Shown piece by piece: positions 43,738 to 51,795 of a stretch of DNA of 51,795 nt (its first letter is position 1; every line of letters begins with the position of its first letter). Under the pieces are notes generated by a model. That model searched no databases. It was given only the letters and a program-made list of their open reading frames with translations, and was not told the origin of the DNA. The stretch is taken from contig JAQVCW010000026.1 in assembly GCA_028689585.1 (NCBI GenBank), positions 1 to 51,795 on the forward strand. The letters run 5' to 3'. The stretch comes from Lachnospiraceae bacterium (GTDB taxonomy: Bacteria > Bacillota > Clostridia > Lachnospirales > Lachnospiraceae). A program made the position numbers and the translations under genes.

Positions 43738-44940
43738 TTATAATTCGTCACATACCTGGAAAATATAAAATTTCAGATAGTAGGATTCATCTGCTGCCCA
43801 GAGAATTGGGTGGTCACAGGCCTGGGTGCGAAACTCGACCTGGCGGAGGCGCCGATGGGTGCTGGAGGCAGCTTCTTTTATGGTTTTGGCAAACAACTGC
43901 GGATCCATAAAATGGGAGCAGGAGCAGGTGGCCAGATAGCCGCCGTTTTTCACCAGCCGGATTCCCCGCAGATTGATCTCACGATAGCCTTTTACCGCAT
44001 TTTTAATGGAATTTCTGGATTTCGTAAAAGCGGGCGGATCCAGAATAACCACATCAAACTGCTTTCCGGAAGCTTCAAGAGAGGGAAGCAGGTCAAAAAC
44101 ATCAGCGCACTGAAAATGAACGGTATCTTCCAGATGGTTTAATCGCGCATTTTCTTCTGCCTGGGCTACCCCCAGTTCCGAAGCGTCCACTCCGAGAACA
44201 GAAGCAGCCCCAGCCTTTCCTGCATTTAAAGCAAAGGAGCCGGTATGGGTAAAGCAGTCCAGAACATCCTTGCCTTTGCAGAGCCGTCCTATAGCAGTCC
44301 GGTTATATTTCTGATCCAGGAAAAATCCGGTTTTCTGTCCATCCTGGACATCCACAAAATAGCGGACTCCATTTTCCTGAATTTCTATTTTCGTATCGAA
44401 AGGTTCTCCAATGAAATCCTTGATCCGCTCCATTCCTTCCTGAGTCCGGACCTTCGAATCGCTTCGCTCATAAATGCCGCGGACATTGATGCCATCCTCC
44501 GCCAGCACTTCTTTCAAAATTTCCAGGATTTCCATCTTAAGACGGTCAATCCCCAGAGCAAGGCTCTCAACCACCAGAACATCCGAAAATTTATCAATAA
44601 CAATACCGGGCAGGAAATCTGCTTCTCCAAAGATCAGACGGCAGCAGCCGGTATCCGTCACTTCCTTTCGATAATTCCAGGCATTGCGGATGCGGGTTTC
44701 CAGAAGTTCATGATTTACCGGGTGCTCTTTTCTGCGGGACATAAGGCGTACCGTGATTTTTGAATTGGTATTGATGAATCCGTAGCCCATGAAATAGCCG
44801 TCAAAATCCTGAACAGAAATGATATCACCATTTTCAAAATCACCCTCCATAGAAGCGATTTCATTATCATAGACCCACATGCCGCCGGCTTTCAGGGTGC
44901 GGCCCTCCCCTTTTTTTAATGTAACAATTGCATCTGCCAT
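43738..44940 (-). CDS. RlmI/RlmK-like SAM-dependent rRNA methyltransferase
   Basis: Protein of 400 aa. An N-terminal PUA domain (about 1-75, KKGEGRTLKAGGMWVYDNEI) precedes a Rossmann methyltransferase. SAM motif DCFTHTGSFALNAG, acidic VLGVDASE and catalytic DPPAFTKSR are present. Family members make m5C in 23S rRNA (E. coli RlmI, m5C1962). GGAG lies 9 nt before the ATG. Confidence 0.9.
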   Translation of the reverse strand: MADAIVTLKKGEGRTLKAGGMWVYDNEIASMEGDFENGDIISVQDFDGYFMGYGFINTNSKITVRLMSRRKEHPVNHELLETRIRNAWNYRKEVTDTGCCRLIFGEADFLPGIVIDKFSDVLVVESLALGIDRLKMEILEILKEVLAEDGINVRGIYERSDSKVRTQEGMERIKDFIGEPFDTKIEIQENGVRYFVDVQDGQKTGFFLDQKYNRTAIGRLCKGKDVLDCFTHTGSFALNAGKAGAASVLGVDASELGVAQAEENARLNHLEDTVHFQCADVFDLLPSLEASGKQFDVVILDPPAFTKSRNSIKNAVKGYREINLRGIRLVKNGGYLATCSCSHFMDPQLFAKTIKEAASSTHRRLRQVEFRTQACDHPILWAADESYYLKFYIFQVCDEL

Positions 44941-45008
44941 TTATCTATTCTCCATTTTCTAAACATATTAAATGTGTTACTATTCCCGGCTCATAGGAGA
45001 ACCCAGCC

Positions 45009-45094
45009 CACGCCTCAGCGTGCTTCCTTATTATAATCTGTCATCAACCGAAGGTTGTTGACCTGCGCACGCCTCAGCGTGCTTCCCTATTATA
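45009..45094 (+). repeat. Pair of 27-bp direct repeats in the gap before the DUF6128 gene
   Basis: CACGCCTCAGCGTGCTTCC followed by TTATTATA occurs at 45009 and, with one change, at 45068. Each copy is a CACGC/GCGTG hairpin. A CAACC/GGTTG hairpin lies between them. No gene uses this DNA; its role is unknown. Confidence 0.6.
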
Positions 45095-45154
45095 TTTGCT
45101 GGGACGGGAGAAATCAATGAAAAGATATGACAGAATTAAAAAAATCGTTGCAGC

Positions 45155-45190
45155 TCAGCTTTTTACTTGACGCACAGCTTCCGGGCGGCT
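45155..45190 (-). mobile_element. Terminal fragment of the palindromic element
   Basis: These 36 bp match, in reverse orientation, the last part of the elements at 4434-4712 and 15006-15283 (TTACTTGACGCACAGCTTCC and GGGCGGCT). After 45190 the match is lost and a series of short GC-rich palindromes follows to about 45245 (CGGAT/ATCCG, CCGCAATTTGCGG). Confidence 0.65.
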
Positions 45191-45309
45191 CGGATGAATT
45201 ATCCGGTGGACGCCGGACCGCAATTTGCGGCATAAAATCGCGCGGGCTGAGGAATAAAGAAAAACGGAATTTCATATACTGTCATGAGAAGAATGTGACA
45301 TGGTGAAAT

Positions 45310-46500
45310 ATGCCGGATTATAAACGTTTTATTGCATATTTTTATGAATACATAAACGGAAAGAAAGTAAGAAATGCAGGATTTGTAAAGACGGAGCTTC
45401 GGGGAGATGTCTGGCGCTTGACCTTACAGCTAAAGGGGGAGCGGCGGGAAGAGACAGTTTTGAAATTGTATGGTTATGTTCGCACGGAAACGATGCGGCT
45501 GGGGATCTGTCTGGGGAACGCATATTGGAAGAACGGGGCTATGGTGCAGAAGTTTCAGGTTCCGGCGGGAGAAATAAACGGCACGGGGTATGGATTTGAG
45601 GAAATAAAGGGCCTCTGGATTCCCATAGGGGAAGGCCGCTGCTTTTTGTCCAATTGGGATGATGAGGCGGAGACGGCACCGGAGAGCCTCATGGTTTTTG
45701 AAAAAAAATCGGATGCGGCACCAAAGGAGAAGAAAGAAGAAAGGGATGCGGCACCAAAGGAGAAGGAAGAAGAAAGGGATGCGGCATCAAGGGAGAAGGA
45801 AGAAGAAAGGGATGAGGCAGGAGAAGGGGCTTTCAGAGAAGGACAAGAAAGATTTTCCGCAGATGCAGAAAGTGAAGGAGCGGAAAATGAAGGGGCAGAA
45901 AGTGAAGGAGCAGAAAATATAGAAAAAACTGAACGGCCCTCGCAGGGTCTGCCTCAGATGGAAGCCGGGGAAGTGGAGCACGAAGAAGAGGAGCACGAAG
46001 AAGAGGAGCATGAAGGAGAGGAACACGAAGAAGTGGAGCATGAAGGAGAGGAGCACGTAGAGGAGGACATTCCGGCAGAGAAAAATAAAATACCGCAAAT
46101 GCAGCCGGATCATCATCAGGTGCGCGCGCAAACGGTGCTGTCGGCAGGAAACGGTCCGATGGATAAGGCGTGGGAAACGCTGGAAAAGCGATGCCCTGCG
46201 GCTTCGGCTCTGAAGGATGAACAGCAGATGCAGTGCATTCAGATCTGCCCGCGGGATATCATGTGGATGCAGCAGCAGGACTGCCCGATAAACCGAAATA
46301 ATTTCCTGATGCGGGGATTTTATGGATATCGTCATTTGCTGCTTGGAAAGCTGGAGGATGGAACTTATCTGCTGGGAGTGCCGGGCCTTTATATGCCCCA
46401 GCAAGCCTGCATAGCCCGTTCCTTTGGTTTTCCGGAGTTCAAAACTGTAAAGGATGCATCCGAAAAAAGGGGCTACTGGTGCAGACGCATTCTCAGATAA
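45310..46500 (+). CDS. DUF6128-type protein with charged repeats
   Basis: Protein of 396 aa. A conserved N-terminal domain (about 1-130; YINGKKVRNAGFVKTE, LWIPIGEGRCFLSNWD) and a conserved C-terminal domain (about 300-396; NNFLMRGFYGYRHLLLGKL, GVPGLYMPQQ) resemble DUF6128 proteins of Lachnospiraceae. The middle is low complexity: three tandem 33-bp units (45712-45810, DAAPKEKKEER) and EEHEEEEHEGEE repeats. No signal peptide. Function unknown. The ribosome binding site is weak. Confidence 0.75.
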   Translation: MPDYKRFIAYFYEYINGKKVRNAGFVKTELRGDVWRLTLQLKGERREETVLKLYGYVRTETMRLGICLGNAYWKNGAMVQKFQVPAGEINGTGYGFEEIKGLWIPIGEGRCFLSNWDDEAETAPESLMVFEKKSDAAPKEKKEERDAAPKEKEEERDAASREKEEERDEAGEGAFREGQERFSADAESEGAENEGAESEGAENIEKTERPSQGLPQMEAGEVEHEEEEHEEEEHEGEEHEEVEHEGEEHVEEDIPAEKNKIPQMQPDHHQVRAQTVLSAGNGPMDKAWETLEKRCPAASALKDEQQMQCIQICPRDIMWMQQQDCPINRNNFLMRGFYGYRHLLLGKLEDGTYLLGVPGLYMPQQACIARSFGFPEFKTVKDASEKRGYWCRRILR

Positions 46501-46519
46501 AGGACAATTTTATAAAATT

Positions 46520-47239
46520 TCAGGTTTCATCCACACCGCGAAGGCAGGCATTTGGCAGACGTTTTCTTACCTGGCGGAGAAAATGCTGCATTTCTTCTGT
46601 GCTGAAAGAAGCAAGAGTATCACTGCCCCCCTGCAGCCGCTGGAGAATCAAATCGGAAGACCGGTAATTCTGAATATAATAGCGGCTGTCACCGGCCAGC
46701 CATTCGGCGATATCTTCAAAATCGTCCAGTGTGTGAAGTCCTTTTACTGCGGTAGTCCGAAATTCGTATTCCAGCCCGGAATGTATGAGAAAATCAATGG
46801 TTTCCTGAACAGGGGCCAGAGATAGCTGAGGGCAGCCGCTGACGTTCCCATAATTCTGACGGGAGGCTTTGATATCCATGGCAACGTAGTCCAGAAGCTT
46901 TTCCTGAGACAGATATTTCACCATGGCGGGATTGGTGCCATTGGTGTCCAGCTTAATCAGGTAGCCCAGTGCTTTTATCTGGCGAATCAGCCTTGGGAGA
47001 TCAGAATGGAGCGTCGGTTCCCCTCCGGTAATGCAGACGCCGTCAAGGATACCGATTCGTTTTTTCAAAAATGCAAGTATATCTGCTTCCGGAATGACCG
47101 GTTCGGAGGAAGGATCCAGCACCAGACTGCCGTTTTGGCAGAAAGGGCAGCGGAAATTGCAGCTTCCGGTAAACAGTACCGCAGCCAGATGTTCCGGGTA
47201 ATCTAATAAGGTCAGTTTTTGAAGCCCATGGATTTTCAT
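46520..47239 (-). CDS. nrdG: Anaerobic ribonucleotide reductase activating protein (radical SAM)
   Basis: Protein of 239 aa. The radical SAM cluster motif CNFRCPFC is at residues 27-34; CITGGEPT and KLDTNGTNP are typical of the activase family. It resembles the NrdG2-type used with class III ribonucleotide reductase. NrdD is not adjacent, so a related glycyl-radical enzyme partner is possible. AGGAGG precedes the ATG. Confidence 0.85.
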   Translation of the reverse strand: MKIHGLQKLTLLDYPEHLAAVLFTGSCNFRCPFCQNGSLVLDPSSEPVIPEADILAFLKKRIGILDGVCITGGEPTLHSDLPRLIRQIKALGYLIKLDTNGTNPAMVKYLSQEKLLDYVAMDIKASRQNYGNVSGCPQLSLAPVQETIDFLIHSGLEYEFRTTAVKGLHTLDDFEDIAEWLAGDSRYYIQNYRSSDLILQRLQGGSDTLASFSTEEMQHFLRQVRKRLPNACLRGVDET

Positions 47240-47353
47240 AAATACCTCCTAAAATGTTGAAATGCGGAGTGCTTCCGAATATGAACTATTCTAAGAGTTT
47301 TGAAAACAATAGTCAAGTCGTTACAGTTTAACCTGAATACTGCACGTCTTTTA

Positions 47354-47382
47354 TTGACACACAAAATAAAACTGTTTATAAT
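47354..47382 (+). promoter_or_regulatory. Consensus promoter of the amino acid ABC transporter operon
   Basis: TTGACA (47354-47359), 17-bp spacer, TATAAT (47377-47382): perfect sigma-A consensus. Transcription starts near 47389, leaving a leader of about 115 nt. Confidence 0.9.
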
Positions 47383-47393
47383 AGAAAAAGGTG

Positions 47394-47478
47394 AAAGCAG
47401 AGGACAAAGAGGTCTGATTTATAGGCGTACTATGCCCTCTGCTTTTATAATCTGGCAAATTCTGGCACCTTAGATGTG
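47394..47478 (+). promoter_or_regulatory. Structured leader of the amino acid ABC transporter operon
   Basis: AAAGCAGAGG (47394-47403) pairs perfectly with CCTCTGCTTT (47436-47445), followed by a short T-rich stretch (TTTTATAA). A second hairpin GGCAC/GTGCC lies at about 47465-47481. The first can act as an intrinsic terminator, so attenuation or a ligand-binding leader is possible. No known riboswitch was recognised. Confidence 0.5.
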
Positions 47479-47504
47479 CCATCACAAAGAAGGAGGAGTT
47501 TATC

Positions 47505-48341
47505 ATGAAAAGAACAATGGCATTTCTCGCATGTACCACATTGGCTGCAGGCCTTATGGCAGGCATCTGTCAGGCAGAGGAAGCAAAGACCTGGGTGGTC
47601 GCTACCGACACCGTATTCAAACCATTTGAATACACCAACGAAAACAATGAATTCGTAGGGATCGACGTGGATATCATGGCTGCAGTAGCGGAAGATCAGG
47701 GTTTTGAATATGAATTGCAGAGTCTTGGATGGGACGCCGGTGCAGCCGCTGTTGAGGCTGGTCAGGCTGATGCCTTGATCGCTGGCGCTACCATCAAACA
47801 GGAACGTATCGATTCCGGCTGGATCTTTTCCGACGGATATTACAATGCAACTCAGACTTTTGTAGTGAGTGAAGACAGCGAGATCGCTTCCTTCGCAGAT
47901 CTGGAAGGCCAGAATGTAGCAGTGAAAAATGGTACTGCCGGTGCTGATTTCGCTAACAGCCTGAAGGATGAGTATGGATTTACCGTAACTACATTCGAAG
48001 ATTCACCGACGATGTATCAGGATGTGCTCCTGGGCAACAGCGCAGCCTGTGTAGAGGATACCCCCATCATGCAGGCATCCATCACGGAAGGCGGACTGGC
48101 TCTGAAGATCCCGGCTGGCATGGAAAGTGAAGGCGCTCCTTATGGTTTCGCTATCATGGACGAAGCAAATCAGGAACTGATGGATATGTTCAATGCAGGC
48201 CTGGCAAATATTATTGAAAATGGCACTTACGAAGAAATCATCACCAAATATCTCGGTGCCGATGCTGCTGCGGAAGCGGTTGCTTCTCTGACCACTGCTG
48301 AAGGTTCTGCTGAAGCAGAGACCGAAGCTGTCACAGAATAA
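47505..48341 (+). CDS. Polar amino acid ABC transporter, substrate-binding protein
   Basis: Protein of 278 aa with a Sec signal peptide (about 1-24). The periplasmic-type SBP family 3 fold is shown by VVATDTVFKPFEYTNENN, GIDVDIMAAVAE, GATIKQERIDSGWIFSDGYY and VKNGTAGADFA. The Cys in MAGIC is not in a canonical lipobox, so lipid anchoring is uncertain. The last 25 residues are Ala/Glu-rich. It binds a polar amino acid outside the cell; glutamine or a basic/acidic amino acid cannot be decided. Confidence 0.9.
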   Translation: MKRTMAFLACTTLAAGLMAGICQAEEAKTWVVATDTVFKPFEYTNENNEFVGIDVDIMAAVAEDQGFEYELQSLGWDAGAAAVEAGQADALIAGATIKQERIDSGWIFSDGYYNATQTFVVSEDSEIASFADLEGQNVAVKNGTAGADFANSLKDEYGFTVTTFEDSPTMYQDVLLGNSAACVEDTPIMQASITEGGLALKIPAGMESEGAPYGFAIMDEANQELMDMFNAGLANIIENGTYEEIITKYLGADAAAEAVASLTTAEGSAEAETEAVTE

Positions 48342-48427
48342 GCTTCTTTATTGCAAATTATTGTAAATAATCGTAACTGGTCAGTTGCCAGACAACTGCA
48401 AATGATATTACAAATAGAATTGCCTAC

Positions 48428-48499
48428 ACGGGGCTGCCGCAAGAAAGGCTTTGCTGGATGATCTGCCAGCCGCCATTCTCTGCAGCGGTCCCGTTTTTT
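48428..48499 (+). terminator. Likely partial terminator between binding protein and permease genes
   Basis: Outer stem ACGGG (48428-48432)/CCCGT (48490-48494) runs into six T residues; inner pairs GCTGG/CCAGC form a second hairpin. Such a site reduces read-through and gives excess binding protein over membrane subunits. Confidence 0.65.
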
Positions 48500-48536
48500 C
48501 CCTTTAATCTATCTCTTTTCACTAAGGAGTGACAAA

Positions 48537-49205
48537 ATGATCAATATCGTACAAACCTACTGGAGCATGCTCCTGCGATCCATGGGTCAGACATTGCTGC
48601 TGTGCCTGCTGTCCCTGATCTTCGCAATGATCATCGGCTTTATTTTTGCGCTGATGAACGTGGGACGAAACAGATTTTTCAATCTTGTGGGAACCGTCTA
48701 TGTGGATGCTGTCCGCGGCGTTCCCCTGATTGTACTGGCCTATTTTATTTATTTTGGTTTACCCTCCGGCATCAAGGCCATGGGCATTCAGAATTTCCGC
48801 CTGTCCGCATTGTCTGCAGGTACCATTGCACTGTCCATGAATTGCGGCGCCTATATGGCAGAGATCATCCGTGCCGGTATCGAGAGTGTAGACCGGGGCC
48901 AGATGGAAGCCAGCCGAAGCCTGGGCCTGAATTACAACAAAAGTATGCGTCTGGTGGTGCTGCCTCAGGCCATCCGCACTATGATTCCTTCTATTATTAA
49001 TCAGTTCATCATTACACTGAAAGATACCTCTATCCTCTCTGTCATCGGTTTCCCGGAATTGACCAATATGGGCAAGACCATCAGCGGAAATACCTTTAAA
49101 TCCCTGCAGACCTGGGCGATCGTCGGCATTATGTATATGATAGTCATCGTCACCCTGAGCAAGGTCGCAAAGCGGATTGAAAGGAGGGCTAATCGTGGAA
49201 GATAA
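48537..49205 (+). CDS. Polar amino acid ABC transporter, permease
   Basis: Protein of 222 aa with five membrane helices. The EAA loop that contacts the ATPase is [20 protein letters not shown]. HisM/GlnP family. AAGGAG precedes the ATG. Works as a dimer with the following ATPase. Confidence 0.92.
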   Translation: MINIVQTYWSMLLRSMGQTLLLCLLSLIFAMIIGFIFALMNVGRNRFFNLVGTVYVDAVRGVPLIVLAYFIYFGLPSGIKAMGIQNFRLSALSAGTIALSMNCGAYMAEIIRAGIESVDRGQMEASRSLGLNYNKSMRLVVLPQAIRTMIPSIINQFIITLKDTSILSVIGFPELTNMGKTISGNTFKSLQTWAIVGIMYMIVIVTLSKVAKRIERRANRGR

Positions 49206-49935
49206 AAAAGTAATGGTTCATGTTCAGAACCTGAAGAAAAATTTCGGCAAGCTGGAAGTGCTGAAGGATATCAGCATTGACATTCAGGAAGGGGAAGTAG
49301 TGGTACTTTTGGGACCATCCGGAAGCGGAAAATCTACTTTTCTGCGCTGTCTGAACCAGTTGGAGGAAGCCACCAGCGGCACCATCATCATCGACGGACA
49401 CAACGTGACCGATAAACACACCGACATCAATAAAGTACGTGAAAATATCGGCATGGTATTTCAGCATTTCAATCTGTTTGCCCACAAAACCGTACTGCAG
49501 AATATTACCATGGCTCCCATTGAGCTGAAAAAAATGACAAAGGACGAAGCCAGAGAAGAAGGAATGCGCCTTTTAAAGAGGGTTGGTATGCATGAAAAAG
49601 CAGATATCTATCCTTCCCAGATTTCCGGCGGTCAAAAACAGAGAGTAGCCATTGCCCGTTCTCTGGCGATGAAACCGGATATCATGCTCTTTGACGAACC
49701 CACCTCCGCACTGGATCCGGAAATGGTCGGCGAGGTGCTGGCTGTTATGAAGGAGCTGGCTGCAGAAGGCATGACCATGGTGGTGGTTACCCACGAGATC
49801 GGATTTGCCAGAGAAGTAGCAGATCGTGTGGTCTTCATGGACGACGGTTACATTGTGGAACAGGGTACCCCTCAGGATCTGATCCTTCATCCTAGGGAAG
49901 CCCGTACCATCGATTTTCTGAATAAAGTTCTGTAG
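49195..49935 (+). CDS. Polar amino acid ABC transporter, ATP-binding protein
   Basis: Protein of 246 aa. Walker [11 protein letters not shown]-loop MVFQHFNLF, signature ISGGQKQR, Walker [13 protein letters not shown] and H-loop VTHE identify a GlnQ-type ATPase. The GTG at 49195 is chosen: AAAGGAGG sits 7 nt upstream. It overlaps the permease by 11 nt, which couples translation. Confidence 0.93.
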   Translation: MEDKKVMVHVQNLKKNFGKLEVLKDISIDIQEGEVVVLLGPSGSGKSTFLRCLNQLEEATSGTIIIDGHNVTDKHTDINKVRENIGMVFQHFNLFAHKTVLQNITMAPIELKKMTKDEAREEGMRLLKRVGMHEKADIYPSQISGGQKQRVAIARSLAMKPDIMLFDEPTSALDPEMVGEVLAVMKELAAEGMTMVVVTHEIGFAREVADRVVFMDDGYIVEQGTPQDLILHPREARTIDFLNKVL

Positions 49936-49944
49936 GAGGACGCT

Positions 49945-50532
49945 ATGAAAAAAATCATTACCATCAGCCGGGAATTCGGTGCTGCAGGCGGCACCATCGG
50001 TCACACTCTGGCAGAAAAGCTGGGCTTTGAATATTATGATAAAGAAATTATCCTGCAGGCGGCCAGGACTTCCAATCTGGATATGGATACGCTCCTGCGC
50101 TGGGACGAAAAGGTACCTGCCAATTTCGGTTTCGCCCAGAGCCTTTTCAACTTTTACAACAAACCTCTGGGGGAAAAGCTCTATGCCGCTCAGGAGAATG
50201 TCATCAAAACTCTGGGCGAAAAAGGCCGCTGCGTCATCGTTGGCCGCAATGCCAACAGCATTCTGGGTGAGTTCGAAAACACGCTGCACGTATTTATTTA
50301 TGCAGACTATTACTGGCGTCTGGAGCATATGAAAAAGAAGCTTCCGGATGCAAGTGAAGCCAAGCTCTGCGAAGAACTGAACACGATCGATAAAGCCCGC
50401 AAAAAATATTGCGCCTATTACACCAGCCGGGATTTCGGCGTGGCAGATTCCTATGATATCTGCCTGAGTTCCTCCGCGCTGGGTGTGGACGCCTGTGTGG
50501 ATGTGCTGTATCGGCTGGCGATGGAGGAATAA
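49945..50532 (+). CDS. Cytidylate kinase-like family protein
   Basis: Protein of 195 aa with an N-terminal P-loop variant SREFGAAGGTIG, as in the cytidylate kinase-like family (PF13189), and VGRNANSIL in the middle. It is not the housekeeping cmk. It starts 9 nt behind the ATPase gene with AGGAGG before its ATG, so it is the last gene of the transporter operon. Substrate unknown. Confidence 0.88.
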   Translation: MKKIITISREFGAAGGTIGHTLAEKLGFEYYDKEIILQAARTSNLDMDTLLRWDEKVPANFGFAQSLFNFYNKPLGEKLYAAQENVIKTLGEKGRCVIVGRNANSILGEFENTLHVFIYADYYWRLEHMKKKLPDASEAKLCEELNTIDKARKKYCAYYTSRDFGVADSYDICLSSSALGVDACVDVLYRLAMEE

Positions 50533-50571
50533 CAGTTTATAAGTTTAGCCTGGGCGGCCCGGATATTTTGG

Positions 50572-50600
50572 TTGACAAAACCGGAAAAACTTTGTATAGT
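50572..50600 (+). promoter_or_regulatory. Promoter of the SRP RNA gene
   Basis: TTGACA (50572-50577), 17-bp spacer, TATAGT (50595-50600); start near the paired 5' end of the RNA at 50606. Confidence 0.88.
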
Positions 50601-50605
50601 TAAAG

Positions 50606-50872
50606 CACCGCGCAGCCGGGGAGATAGCGGTGCCCTGTACCTGCAATCCGCTACAGCAGGGGTGATGCCGAACCGAGGCTGTTTTGTTGTGAAGCTGCCC
50701 TTTATAAGTGGCGTTGACGCCTGGGTCTTGCGCAACAGAAATCTGTGAACTGTGTCAGGTCGGGAACGGAGCAGCACTAAGCAGAAGCTTCTGTGTGCCG
50801 TGAGGCAGCCTGGGCCGAGTTAACTGTAAAGGTAACGTTTGTGGCAGGCAGTCGAAGTAAGGCGCGCGGTGA
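50606..50872 (+). ncRNA. ffs: Signal recognition particle RNA, large bacterial type
   Basis: The conserved S-domain tip GTCAGGTCGGGAACGGAGCA and GCACTAAGC are present near 50755-50780, with GTGTGCCGTGAGG on the return strand. The 5' end ACCGCGC (50607-50613) pairs with GCGCGGT (50864-50870). A length of about 267 nt shows the Bacillus/Clostridium form with Alu-like helices. It is the RNA core that holds Ffh and targets membrane proteins. End points are set by pairing. Confidence 0.92.
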
Positions 50873-50884
50873 AAAGAAAATAAC

Positions 50885-50923
50885 AGGAGGCTTTCGCAGA
50901 GAGATGCGGTGCCTTCTTTTTTT
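50885..50923 (+). terminator. Terminator of the SRP RNA gene
   Basis: AGGAGGC pairs with GCCTTCT, inner CGCA/TGCG, followed by seven T residues. Confidence 0.85.
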
Positions 50924-50956
50924 GCACTTTGGATAGAATGAAGTAAGGGAAAAATC

Positions 50957-51433
50957 ATGGGAAAATTAACAGATGACGAAAGATTTATGAAAGCAGCCAT
51001 TGTACAGGCGAAAAAGGCATATGCTCTGGAGGAGGTGCCGATCGGCTGTGTCATTGTATCTGAGGGAAAAATCATAGCCAGGGGCTATAACCGCAGAAAC
51101 ACCGAACAGAATACCACTTCCCACGCAGAGATGAATGCGATTCGCAAAGCTAGCAAAAAGCTGGGAGACTGGAGACTGGAGGGCTGTACTATTTATATTA
51201 CGCTGGAACCATGCCAGATGTGCGCCGGCGCCATTGTGCAGGCCAGAATTACCAGAGCGGTGATTGGCAGTATGAATGCAAAAGCCGGATGCGCCGGCTC
51301 TGTGTTAAATATTTTGGAAATGCCGGAATTTAATCACCAGGTGGAGGTTACCAGAGGCATTTTGCAGGAAGAGTGCAGTCAGATGCTGTCCGGATTTTTT
51401 CGGGAATTGAGAGAAAAAAAGAAAAAAGATTGA
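50957..51433 (+). CDS. tadA: tRNA adenosine(34) deaminase TadA
   Basis: Protein of 158 aa. Zinc and catalytic motifs HAEMNAI and PCQMCAGAI are those of tRNA-specific adenosine deaminase, which makes inosine at position 34 of tRNA-Arg(ACG). The neighbourhood with SRP RNA is common in Firmicutes. The ribosome binding site is TAAGGG. Confidence 0.95.
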   Translation: MGKLTDDERFMKAAIVQAKKAYALEEVPIGCVIVSEGKIIARGYNRRNTEQNTTSHAEMNAIRKASKKLGDWRLEGCTIYITLEPCQMCAGAIVQARITRAVIGSMNAKAGCAGSVLNILEMPEFNHQVEVTRGILQEECSQMLSGFFRELREKKKKD

Positions 51434-51463
51434 GCTGCGGCTCTGTCATTCAGGGGCAAAGCA

Positions 51464-51524
51464 CGGCCCCCGGAGCGTGTTTGAAGGTAGTTATAGCAGT
51501 CTTCAAAAATACACTCCGGGGTGC
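51464..51524. repeat. Long imperfect inverted repeat after tadA
   Basis: GGCCCCCGGAGCGTGTTTGA and TCAAAAATACACTCCGGGG are arms of a hairpin with an inner GAAG/CTTC pair. No T run follows. It may terminate tadA weakly or belong to the mobile DNA next to it. CACAAATTATTTACTT (51525-51540) recurs with one extra A at 51606-51622, making an 81-bp spaced direct repeat. TGTGCC/GGCACA (51594-51609) forms another small hairpin. Confidence 0.5.
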
Positions 51525-51650
51525 CACAAATTATTTACTTTAGGAAAACAAGTGGGAAACCTCGGTTATTCAATTTCCGATGAGAGCGTAAAATGTGCCT
51601 GTCGGCACAAAATTATTTACTTAACAGGGAACTGACTATATTTGAAAAAA

Positions 51651-51664
51651 CGAACATATATTCG
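51651..51664. promoter_or_regulatory. LexA (SOS) box-like palindrome
   Basis: CGAACATATATTCG differs by one base from the Firmicute LexA/DinR consensus CGAACRNRYGTTYG. It ends 9 bp before the -35 box at 51674. It may be chance. Confidence 0.35.
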
Positions 51665-51673
51665 ATAGAACAC

Positions 51674-51702
51674 TTGACTAATAAGAGCCATAGACGTATA
51701 CT
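51674..51702 (+). promoter_or_regulatory. Promoter just before the tnpA start codon
   Basis: TTGACT (51674-51679), 17-bp spacer, TATACT (51697-51702). Only 6 nt separate the -10 box from the ATG, so the transcript would start about at the ATG and be leaderless. Confidence 0.55.
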
Positions 51703-51708
51703 ATATGT

Positions 51709-51795
51709 ATGAAAGAAAACCTTATACATTCACGCACATGCGTGTACAATATCAACTACCATATGGTGTGGTCTGTGAAATACAGACGAAAGATT
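51709..51795 (+). mobile_element. tnpA: IS200/IS605-family transposase TnpA, N terminus (partial)
   Basis: The 29 codons to the window end contain CVYNINYHMVWSVKYRRKI, the characteristic N terminus of Y1 HUH transposases of the IS200/IS605 family. The HUH and catalytic Tyr motifs lie beyond the window. These transposases move single-stranded DNA and use hairpins near the ends; the CACGCA/TGCGTG palindrome inside the first codons could be such a fold. No ribosome binding site is seen before the ATG. Confidence 0.85.

Noticed and set aside
50451-50777. Minus-strand frame overlapping the SRP RNA
   Set aside because: The DNA is accounted for by SRP RNA structure and its promoter.

Overview
The window is a moderately low-GC bacterial chromosome segment that fits a gut Firmicute of the family Lachnospiraceae. 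The evidence is strong AGGAGG-type ribosome binding sites, a large Bacillus/Clostridium-type SRP RNA (about 267 nt with an Alu-like part), a DUF6128-type protein typical of Lachnospiraceae, a long EpsC-type serine acetyltransferase, a two-gene SufC/SufB iron-sulfur system and several SH3-domain exoproteins. The genus cannot be named from sequence alone.

Layout. 1-1010: the 3' end of a 23S rRNA, tRNA-Asn, tRNA-Glu and tRNA-Cys with a terminator, no 5S rRNA, then a promoter-to-terminator unit without an ORF (candidate small RNA, 837-1003). 1019-4330: sufCB, an unknown gene and an RNase Z-like metallohydrolase. 4434-15283: two near-identical 278-279 bp palindromic elements (4434-4712 and 15006-15283) flank a TetR regulator, two secreted SH3 proteins, an FHA-ABC ATPase with its permease, a Cache-MscS channel fusion and an aquaporin. 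This block reads as one cell-envelope or osmotic stress island. 15306-19900: a MarR-controlled heterodimeric ABC exporter with a consensus promoter and an inverted-repeat operator.

19900-36030: a polymorphic toxin locus. A giant RHS/YD-repeat exoprotein gene (20230-31197, about 3,650 codons) carries one in-frame TAG at 21397, with both sides otherwise open. It ends in a variable toxin tip and an immunity gene. Behind it lies an array of displaced 3' cassettes: an Ntox21-like tip with a putative immunity gene, a duplicated pre-toxin domain with a truncated tip but intact immunity gene, a second duplicated pre-toxin domain with a BECR-like RNase tip and immunity gene, and finally a stray copy of RHS core sequence. 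A 113-114 nt hairpin repeat separates cassettes. Tips and immunity genes are visibly more AT-rich than the RHS body.

36046-51433 is mostly housekeeping: an M20 peptidase, a cupin, a zinc-ribbon protein, serine acetyltransferase, an AEC transporter with truA, DUF2284, an HtrA protease, an RlmI-like methyltransferase, a DUF6128 protein, an NrdG-type radical SAM activase, a polar amino acid ABC transporter operon with a structured leader, a cytidylate-kinase-like protein, SRP RNA and tadA. The window closes inside an IS200/IS605 tnpA (51709-51795).

Most likely undescribed items: the amber-interrupted RHS gene with its downstream cassette reservoir and covarying hairpin repeat; the SH3/FHA-ABC/Cache-MscS operon; the palindromic element family; and the small RNA candidate at 837-1003. 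All calls come from reading the sequence; no database search was run.
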